The translations under genes were made by a program, and so were the position numbers. DNA of 64,000 nucleotides from Micromussa lordhowensis (taxonomy: Eukaryota; Cnidaria; Anthozoa; Scleractinia; Lobophylliidae), in NCBI GenBank assembly GCA_964020085.1, contig OZ026599.1:25207734-25271733 (forward strand), given 5' to 3'. Shown here one piece after another: positions 59,301 to 64,000 of the stretch (its first letter is position 1; every line of letters begins with the position of its first letter). The notes under the pieces were generated by a model that was not told the origin of the DNA, searched no databases, and worked only from the letters and a program-made list of their open reading frames with translations.

Positions 59301-62300
59301 TGTTTATTATACTTGCAGTCAATTTAGAGAAGCACGACCAAGAACAGAGCGAAAAGGAGAAGGATTTAAATGGACCCGCTCTTGGAAAGAATGAGAAAGA
59401 ACTACTGGTAATTGGCAATTTATCTTTTCAAGTTTATAACATTCTGGTCATAACATTGTGGTCATTTGTGACAAGATTCAATTTATAAATAAATAATTAT
59501 AAATTTCAAAAATTTGCTGGGTACGATTCCATAAAATCCGAATATCGTCGAATTTCCTAAAATTCTGGAAAATTCCAGGCGAGGAAATCAAATGGAACAC
59601 GCATTTCCGCTAAGAAAGTTCCTAAAATTTGAGTACACCTCGCGAAGGTGTCCATTTGTCTCAAGACGTTTCCAGAAATTCAAACCAGAACGTTTTCGTC
59701 CAACGGAAAGCGTCTACGCTCTTTGGACCCCCAGCAAATAATTTTTCAATTTCTAGCCAAAAGCGTAAGTATATAAGGTGTGGCAAAATTCAAAGACATT
59801 CACTCCCAGCTCTAAGTCAGCTTCAGTTTTAAATTTCAAAAACGAATTTTTGGTGGAATGGAGAGTGACCCATGATTCTTAACCTGCGAAAGCAGACGTA
59901 TTTCCGGCTGTCACTGGTTCCCCCACCAGTGACAGCCGGAAATACGTCTGCGTTCGCAGGCTACATGATTCTATGACAATAGATCATTCAAGACTAGTTT
60001 AAATCCTACTCCAGTGAGCCAGGTGACACTTGTGACGCACCACACTATCTTTTGTGAAGCAGGCATGTTGGTGGCCCTAAAATTCCTAAAAATCCCTAAA
60101 TATTTTCACTTGCCCTAAAAAACCCTACTTTTTCAGCTTTTTTTCGATTTTCCCCTAAAAATCCCTACTTTTTTCCTTTCTATGATGGTTGAGCGCGACT
60201 GTCATTGAAAGTGCTCTGCGTGGGTTCTACATTGGTCCTACCTGATCCATGCTAAGCATTTTCAAGACGCGATGTGCATGAGGTCTGGTGCACGCAACTG
60301 GTGTACACGGCTAAAAATCATATACTGTAAATTTGGCTCTTGTGAGCTTGTTTAAAATCAGATCACGTTGATATTTGGCAAGAAGTTGACGTTTGTGAAT
60401 ATCTTCTCATTGAAAAAGTTGATGTCTGCCTACATATGGTTGAAGGAAAGAAAGTATTTCAAAAACGTTGTCTAAAACGGGGCCATTTTGAATGCTCCGC
60501 GTAACATTTGGAGTCACTAGGCACATTTTAGAACTCAGTTTTTATTTATTAAAGTTACCCACTTTAACTTTCTCCACAAAAGTCATTGCCGGGTTTATGG
60601 GTACTCATTATCTTAAAACAAGGACAGTAGGTAATCCAAAAATGAGGAAGTTACAGCAATTTACAGCAGGATTGTCATGTTATATACTTCTACATGGAAA
60701 CTGAACCACAATTTAAAATATCGTTTTTGTTTTAGTTCCTTTTGTTATTGAGAAGATAAGAAACCAATTTTTGAAATACTCACAAGTTCAGCTTTCTTCC
60801 TTGGGTAATTCTTAAAAATAGGGAAAACCCACATCTAGACTATGGCCAAACTCGCAAGGTAAAAACAGCATTTTTTTGAAGGCAAAAATTCTTCAAGGCA
60901 TGCGGTTGCTCTAAAATCAGTTCCTAAAGCGTGCCTTGGCACGAACAGTTTGTGCATAAAATGTGCCTGGGCTGTGCATGAGGTGTGCAACATATTTTTA
61001 TTTGTGTGGGTAAAACGTGCCTAAGCTGTGCCTAAGTTGTTCCAAAATTGTGCTTTAGTTGTACCTAAACTGTGCCCAAGTTGTGCCTAAGGTTGTGCGT
61101 AAAGTGCTCGATCAGACCATGCCTAAATAGTGCAAAATAGTGGCAAAGATGCGTGTTTAAGAGCTCTTAAAGTATTCTTTAAACTTATCTGTGTGAGGCC
61201 TAAAAATAATCTTTGTTATTCAAATTAATGAATTTTAAACAGCACTCTATTCTATCTCTAACCACTTCTGTGAACTATTGTAACCGGCTAGGATATATAA
61301 GGTCAAAGAATCCCAGGAATCATTGTGATGCTTGTCCCAAAAACGTGCCTGACTGTTCATAAAATGTGCCTGAACTGTGCCTAAGCTTTGCCTTAACTGT
61401 TCAAAAGAGTGCCAAAAATGTCTCTTGCCTGTGCCTAAACCGTGCCTTATTTGTGCCTTTTTTGATTTTACCCTGTGCTGTTGCACCAAAACCGTGCCTT
61501 TCTCTGAAGAGCGAATTTGTGCATACGCACGGTGTTGCGCTTGTGTACACCAGTAGCATGCACCAGGCCATGATCCCTTTTCTGTCCAAGTCATTAATGC
61601 TATAAATTAACCAGTATTTCATTTGAGTATCTTTCCGTTTGGATAACAGTGGTAAAAAGGTTAGTTGAATTCTTCATTCTTTCCTAAATAAAAGCCCTAA
61701 AATAGCCCTACTTTTTAACCATTTATCCCTAAAAATCCCTACTTTTCAGAGAAAAAATCCCTAACTTCCCCCCTAAATATTGTCACAAGGTGGCCAACAT
61801 GCCTGTGTGAAGGAACCGTTAACTTCCTAATGTTCTGAAATTTTGTTTTTAGCAATTGATTGAAGACCAGAAGAGGGTGATTACGTTTTACTCTCAACTC
61901 ACGGGAATAACTCTGTCACAAGAAAACTCTTGTGAAGATGTGAGCTCTTTTCAAAGTTTCAACTGCACATTCTTCCCAGCGCCAAACACTTCTCACTGTA
62001 AGTATAATAAACTTTGCTTTTTAAATAACCCAATTCAACGCCGAAGTCTCTCTCGTTCACAAGCTTCACCAGAAAATTCTATTCCGATGACGTCACCCTA
62101 CAGACGTCCGTTTCCTGTCTGTGATTGGTTATTACTCAGTTTCAATGTTTCTGGGCGCAGATGACACAACCTCGATTCCAGGATCTCTCTCTTTGCTTCC
62201 CTTGAATGAGGACGAAGGAGGCAAAGAAGAGAGCCTGGGTTTGAGGTTGCAGATGACATGTCCGTGCGGCTAAGTAATTGTTCAATTATGTCGATGATAG

Positions 62301-63479
62301 AACCGTTTTGGTTAAATCTTATAAATTTCTCGAGTAGGAGTTGTGAAGAATTGAATGTGCAAAGAAATAAGTCTGATTACTCAATCTGGCTAGTCAGACA
62401 ACATCATTTCAGGACACTTTCAACAATTGGTAGACAATTTAAATGTCTTACTGAGCCACCTCCTAAAAGCAGGGACAAAGTTTTTCACATCCTGAAAGAA
62501 GTAACTGACTTAATGTTTGTTCTAGATGACTCAGTGTTTTAGGCAGTTTATTATCATGTTCTGAGTTTAAGAAATTTATTTCAATGCGCTCTTTCCTTTT
62601 TCCTTGTTCTCTACGCGAAGCATTTCGTCATTTTATCAAGATTGTTCGATCCACATATGGTACACGTTTTTAGCTACCTTTAGCCTGCAGAACAGGCGGA
62701 TTAGCGGGAAAGCGCGATACACGAACGCAAGAGGAAAAAAATTAGCTTATACCTATATCTCCTTATGCCATAAGGCACATAGGAAAAGTTAGGTAATGTC
62801 TGCATACGAGCCAAGTGGCCCATCTGGCCATAGCTTATTCCGGTTTCTGTAGCTTGAAGCGACTAGGAGTATTTCTACTCCCCCCTGGATGGGATGCTAG
62901 TCCATCGCAGGGTTACCCTCAGCATTAAATTCGCCGGTACCCATTTGCACACCTGGGTGGAGAGAGGCACTGTGAGTGTAGTGTCTTGCCCAAGAACACA
63001 ACACAATGTCCCCGGTCAGGGCTCGAACCCGGAGGCACATGAGGCTTTGATATTCTTCTTCCATCCACTTCGGTTTGCTGCTAGAGCTCTGACAGTCACT
63101 CATGGCTTCCACCGAGCGGTTTTCCTCCATCTTGTTTTAGGTTGACCTAGCCTTCTATCTCCTCCACCCTCCCCCCCCCCCCCCCCTCTGACCTCCACTC
63201 CATGTATAGTAATATAAGCCAGATGAACATTACCTTTGAAGCCAAAACATGGCATCTAGCATTCTGTTATTATTTGATATCATCATTACAGGTCTTCAGT
63301 TTAGGTTAACTCACGACAAAGAATTCGACGAGATTGAATACAGTCCTAATCCCCAGAGTCCAGGATCTGAAGACGTTTTGTTGAGTTTGCCTAACTACCT
63401 CCAGGAGAACATCTTCTTTGGCGCCGACCAGGCTCCAAAATTTTTGGAAAAATTGTTAAAACAGCAGATTAGTGGCTGA
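47199..63479 (+). CDS. Csm1/Pcs1-like (monopolin-type) chromosome-segregation protein, 7 exons
   Basis: Csm1/Pcs1 proteins are homodimeric coiled coils with a globular RWD-like head that act at kinetochores and rDNA in fungi. Exons: 47199-47369, 51145-51738, 53007-53118, 55187-55351, 59319-59407, 61853-61997, 63292-63479, giving 487 residues; all GT-AG and in phase. Residues 8-41 are basic with an AT-hook-like RGRPR at 12-16. Residues 58-255 are low complexity and Ser/Lys/Asn/Glu-rich. Residues about 258-395 are heptad-like coiled coil. Residues 389-487 have FYSQLTGITL, FNCTFF, LQFRL, an acidic DEIEY, then LPNYLQENIFF and APKFLEKLL, the pattern I recall for the Csm1/Pcs1 C terminus. Other RWD kinetochore proteins (Spc24, Spc25, CENP-O/P) are alternatives. 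Gene structure is secure; the family call is inference. Confidence 0.72.
47896..48078. repeat. foldback element copy 1 (AATTGGCCACCG family)
   Basis: The left arm GATAATGTGAATTGGCCACC...GAAAGCTGACATTTCAAGCG is inverted on the right as ATGTCAGCTTTCGAATCTC...GTGGCAAATTCACATTACC. A GCCCTTCGTCGGAGCGAATC centre lies between. No ORF of interest. Confidence 0.78.
48341..48813. mobile_element. PIF/Harbinger-type non-autonomous element
   Basis: TAA flanks both ends (48338-48340 and 48814-48816). The TIRs are AGCCGTGTTCACATTAGG and its inverted form ending GTGTGAACACAGCC. An internal palindrome, TTCAAACAACCCC-AAGGGGGTTGTTTGAA, lies at 48450-48482. A minus-strand ORF piece, LDLEARRKAKEASKARRRKI (from about 48607 down), recalls the basic N terminus of Harbinger transposases. 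The 3-bp T(A/T)A target is the superfamily hallmark. Confidence 0.68.
49896..50710. mobile_element. second TTAA-flanked element with about 190-bp TIRs, in Csm1-like intron 1
   Basis: TTAA is at 49892-49895 and 50711-50714. Ends are AGTGCCACTATGA and TCATAGTGGCACT. The arms then share degenerate blocks (AAATATCTC, ATATGCAAAT, GTCATACACTCAACC). The shared AGTGC start and TTAA target relate it to the 21589 element. No coding capacity. Confidence 0.8.
51145..51738 (+). CDS. Csm1-like exon 2 (long low-complexity segment)
   Basis: The acceptor is TATTCACTATATAG and the donor GTTAGT; 198 codons, phase 0 at both ends. Near the start is an imperfect repeat SSKNVP-KSSKNVP. It then has basic RIPRRC, Asn/Lys/Asp-rich stretches, KTPAGCIAARIRSYSALRRS, and acidic SSEYESDEDILWKMSRR close to the end. 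Two neighbouring AG dinucleotides (45-46, 47-48) could shift the acceptor, but only 51144 keeps phase with exon 1. Confidence 0.83.
52205..52324. repeat. foldback element copy 2 (half copy of the same family)
   Basis: It begins CCCTTCGTCGGAGCAAATCC and continues with AAGGGCTAACGCTCGAAATG, CTTTACGGTGGCCAATTCAC and GTTGATAAAACCAAATTA. It matches the right arm of the 47896 element; the left arm is mostly missing. Confidence 0.75.
53007..53118 (+). CDS. Csm1-like exon 3 (start of coiled coil)
   Basis: The acceptor is TTATTCCTTTCAG and the donor GTACAT; 37 codons plus one base. It encodes YKNKYFTLMSAMKQLQKAFL, with hydrophobics at heptad spacing, then a charged stretch rich in Arg, Gln and Lys. 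Confidence 0.82.
53352..53691. repeat. MITE copy D, inside Csm1-like intron 3
   Basis: It contains CTTCCATTTAAAAAGGATGA, TTTTGGTACCTCTTATGATG, AAAAGGTCCACAGCGG, AGCCGCGCCCACAAAACAGG and a right end CATCCTTTTTATTTGGGAGT. It is in the same orientation as copies A-C. Confidence 0.78.
55187..55351 (+). CDS. Csm1-like exon 4 (coiled coil)
   Basis: The acceptor is CTCTTTGCCCAG and the donor GTAAAA. Two bases complete an Ala codon, followed by 54 codons and one base. It is strongly helical and charged (MEKQRNSLLSEDVKIKK, then VERLRSELENTKEQLEYMK) with Leu/Met/Val at a/d spacing. Confidence 0.87.
55798..55803 (-). terminator. candidate poly(A) signal of the nested intronless gene
   Basis: AATAAA on the minus strand, about 75 bp past the TGA/stop end of the 340-codon ORF. 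It is in A/T-rich sequence, as expected for a short 3'UTR. Confidence 0.5.
55877..56899 (-). CDS. intronless ORF for an unrecognised helical, probably membrane-associated protein, nested in a host intron
   Basis: This is a 340-residue uninterrupted ORF, far longer than chance here, with more CpG and G+C than its surroundings. It is not recognised. Residues 1-140 are acidic and helical. A hydrophobic helix lies at about 150-166 (GSAVVAACQALKLYMAW), charged coiled-coil-like helices at 167-250, a weaker hydrophobic helix at 254-272, and a likely transmembrane segment at 283-306. A charged helix closes the protein (309-334). There is no signal peptide. On the minus strand, TATATTAAATA about 55 bp upstream may be a TATA box, and AATAAA at 55803-55798 follows the stop by about 75 bp. 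It lies inside intron 4 of the Csm1-like gene, antisense. It may be a retrocopy or a lineage-specific intronless family member. A pore-forming (apolipoprotein-L-like) layout is only a thought. Confidence 0.8.
   Translation of the reverse strand: MAEPTADARAAMERMRDELPEEEKDGHVGKIITYALNFLQSGWSFRQAQQHVGELYTLGQHIGTLEQLPEVGTEAIQEVCEFRDGNSTQGWIDSYLRHLSKTISLDESFEGVAPDKIPTADENTNKLILDSVKKYQQDRSNELITDMAKGSAVVAACQALKLYMAWKRISEASNLILENENEFTAINRSLERLQRMVVEFLDLCNRQPDDRSIAQRMMRINTLFTSTLGKISNLKVKIDGHIQRLDLLADYSAIDGVANLATAGTQAFQLWHTWEMLTSRTKAFATASVAVFTLLGLGNFGAVYLSLNTLKDLRKDLNEAKRLQDLLQDLHEQAADALPE
57335..57732. repeat. near-perfect 160-bp foldback, in Csm1-like intron 4
   Basis: The arms 57335-57495 and 57573-57732 are reverse complements with only a few mismatches by eye. 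They begin TTGAGGAAGAAACACACACT, with CATGTTTCGGATGTTCGACA inside. The loop is about 77 bp. It lies about 435 bp upstream of the nested intronless gene. Confidence 0.88.
57890..58010. repeat. dispersed CGGAAATT-type palindromic repeat (related copies near 1995-2130 and 59525-59650)
   Basis: All three stretches share a CGGAAATTT/GGTTGAAAGTCAAATGG-like left part and an ACCTC(C/T)...GAGGT centre (for example ACCTCCAGAGGTAGTC here and ACCTCTGGAGGTGGTC at 2080-2095). They look like old copies of one short foldback family. Confidence 0.5.
58854..59149. repeat. MITE with GGCCGATAC ends
   Basis: Ends AGGCCGATACACAGAAGGAG and GTGCGTATCGGCCTT are inverted repeats, with GGAGCA-rich sequence inside (GCTTTGCTCCCGGAGCACAA). 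It is about 296 bp with TAAA/TTAA-like flanks. Confidence 0.65.
59319..59407 (+). CDS. Csm1-like exon 5 (coiled coil)
   Basis: The acceptor is TTATACTTGCAG and the donor GTAATT. Two bases complete a Val codon, then 29 codons in phase 0. It is Glu/Lys/Gln-rich (LEKHDQEQSEKEKDL, then NEKELL). Confidence 0.83.
59883..59960. repeat. 78-bp hairpin with one mismatch
   Basis: The 36-bp arms CCTGCGAAAGCAGACG...CACTGGT and ACCAGTG...CGTTCGCAGG differ at one position around a TCCCCC loop. It lies in Csm1-like intron 5. Confidence 0.9.
60060..61804. mobile_element. 1.75-kb element with CAGGCATGTTGG ends, CCCTAAAA subterminal repeats and a TGTGCCTAA array
   Basis: CAGGCATGTTGG (60060-60071) is inverted at the right end (CCAACATGCCTG, about 61793-61804). 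CCCTAAAAATCCCTACTTTT and variants occur near both ends in the same orientation. The central stretch, about 60920-61480, is a decayed array of about 11-12-bp units like CTGTGCCTAAG. No transposase ORF. Confidence 0.65.
61853..61997 (+). CDS. Csm1-like exon 6 (end of coiled coil, start of globular head)
   Basis: The acceptor is TTTTGTTTTTAG and the donor GTAAGT; 48 codons plus one base. It encodes LIEDQKRVITFYSQLTGITL followed by a Ser/Glu turn and FQSFNCTFFPAPNTSH. The aromatic-x-x-LTG-x-x-hydrophobic pattern at the junction of coil and head is what suggests Csm1/Pcs1. Confidence 0.84.
62165..62247. repeat. 83-bp foldback in Csm1-like intron 6
   Basis: Left CAACCTCGATTCCAGGATCT and right GAGCCTGGGTTTGAGGTTG pair, with CTTTGCTTCC against GGAGGCAAAG inside. 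It is a short MITE-like hairpin. Confidence 0.7.
62790..63034 (-). mobile_element. truncated copy of the same tRNA-derived SINE
   Basis: On the minus strand it carries the same body as the 15954 copy: the B box complement at about 63020-63030, TACCCATTTG, GCAGGGTTACCC, and the AGGCCATAAGC-like tail with GGCCACTTGG. The A-box half is missing. It lies in intron 6 of the Csm1-like gene. Confidence 0.78.
63292..63479 (+). CDS. Csm1-like exon 7 (globular head, stop)
   Basis: The acceptor is ATCATCATTACAG. Two bases complete a Cys codon, then 61 codons and TGA at 63477-63479. It encodes LQFRLTHDKEFDEIEYSP, LPNYLQENIFFGADQAP and KFLEKLLKQ, ending in ISG. A missing small exon between 6 and 7 is not required by phase. 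Confidence 0.84.
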
Positions 63480-64000
63480 TGTAAATAGAGTGTTAAAAAG
63501 TTTAAAGGGGCTGCGTCGCGTAATGATTGCATCTCGGAAAAAAAAAAACTTGATCGCCGCCTGTTTTATTTTTTTTTAGTTAGCCTCGGTTTTCTCGATT
63601 GAGACGATCCTCGTTTATTTTCGGTTTATTAGAGCGGATTTCATTTGAGTGTTGTAGAACCAAAACCAAACCATTTTTTTTACCAATTAGATTACCCAGG
63701 GGATCTCAAACCGCAGTAAAACCTTCTCAACACCCAATTGAAAACCGCTCTATCACGTCTTCGTGGTTTTAGGGCTGTTTTCACCTGAGTGTCGAGAAGT
63801 TATTAGTTTTCGGTGCATAATATGCTACGTGTTTGGCTAAAAATACTCGCGCCACTTGCAAGTAAAAACAAAGTTGCGCTTGTTGGAAGTAAAATCTGAA
63901 CTCGCTCGCGCACGTTTCCCGCGCTTCGTTCTAACTACAAATGCTTGCTAAAGTTTGATTGGTTCACTGGACTGCGTGTGTCTTTTGTGATTGGCCAGAA
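63480..64000. other. 3' flank of the Csm1-like gene
   Basis: No AATAAA is seen in the first 300 bp. The sequence is a decayed inverted repeat (63631-63756) and A/T-rich spacer, turning CpG-rich towards the window end (GCGCACGTTTCCCGCGC at about 63909), where another promoter may begin. Confidence 0.4.
63631..63756. repeat. imperfect inverted repeat 3' of the Csm1-like gene
   Basis: AGAGCGGATTTCATTTGAGT pairs with CAATTGAAAACCGCTCT about 100 bp later. A related TTTTCACCTGAGTGTCGAGA follows at 63778. It is probably a decayed MITE. Confidence 0.55.

Noticed and set aside
60090..60180. CCCTAAAA runs as interstitial telomere
   Set aside because: Units are irregular (CCCTAAAAATCCCTAC), and the animal telomere repeat is TTAGGG, not TTTAGGG. 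The runs recur at the other end of the same element, so they are transposon subterminal repeats.
61247..61594. 115-codon minus-strand ORF and overlapping plus-strand ORF with repeated Leu/Cys/Phe pattern
   Set aside because: Their periodicity comes from the TGTGCCTAA-like array, not from protein constraint.

Overview
The window is animal nuclear DNA: about 38-40% G+C by eye, intron-rich, and crowded with short inverted-repeat transposons and a tRNA-derived SINE. The repeat style, an RNA-binding muscleblind gene, and a Csm1/Pcs1-like gene together suggest a non-bilaterian animal. An anthozoan cnidarian (stony coral or sea anemone) is most likely, but this is inference. No prokaryotic gene layout, CRISPR array or rRNA is present.

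Layout. (1) 1-10.75 kb: no exon I can support. It holds foldback/MITE clusters (2.24-3.31 kb) and a CpG-rich zone (about 6.1-12 kb) that probably contains the promoter and 5' non-coding exon of the next gene. (2) 10.8-35.6 kb, plus strand: a muscleblind (MBNL-type) splicing-regulator gene. Seven coding exons give a 362-residue protein with the usual four CCCH zinc fingers, ending at 27686. Two further exons (30022-30109 and 35416-35555) are in exact phase with exon 6. They encode a third tandem CCCH pair with its own stop, giving a predicted alternative 366-residue, six-finger isoform. (3) 35.6-43.8 kb: intergenic repeats, including a 305-bp higher-order tandem repeat. (4) 43.9-46.8 kb, minus strand: a five-exon nitrobindin (THAP4 C-terminal type haem-binding beta-barrel) gene of 190 residues, with an arginine-rich, presequence-like N terminus and no THAP domain seen. 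(5) 47.2-63.5 kb, plus strand: a seven-exon, 487-residue gene with an AT-hook-like basic N terminus, a central coiled coil and a C-terminal domain resembling the RWD-fold domain of fungal Csm1/Pcs1 monopolin. Genes 4 and 5 are divergent, with 405 bp between start codons. (6) Inside intron 4 of gene 5, on the opposite strand, lies an intronless 340-codon ORF for an unrecognised helical, probably membrane-associated protein.

Mobile DNA fills the introns. It includes two TTAA-flanked elements with long TIRs, four copies of one MITE (one with a 10-bp target duplication), an 860-bp element with TCACG-rich ends, a 1.75-kb element filled with TGTGCCTAA-like repeats, a PIF/Harbinger-type MITE, and several near-perfect foldbacks. 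A decayed PIN-domain-like ORF is split by a SINE.

All exon models were built by hand from splice signals, phase continuity and remembered family motifs. No search or alignment was run.
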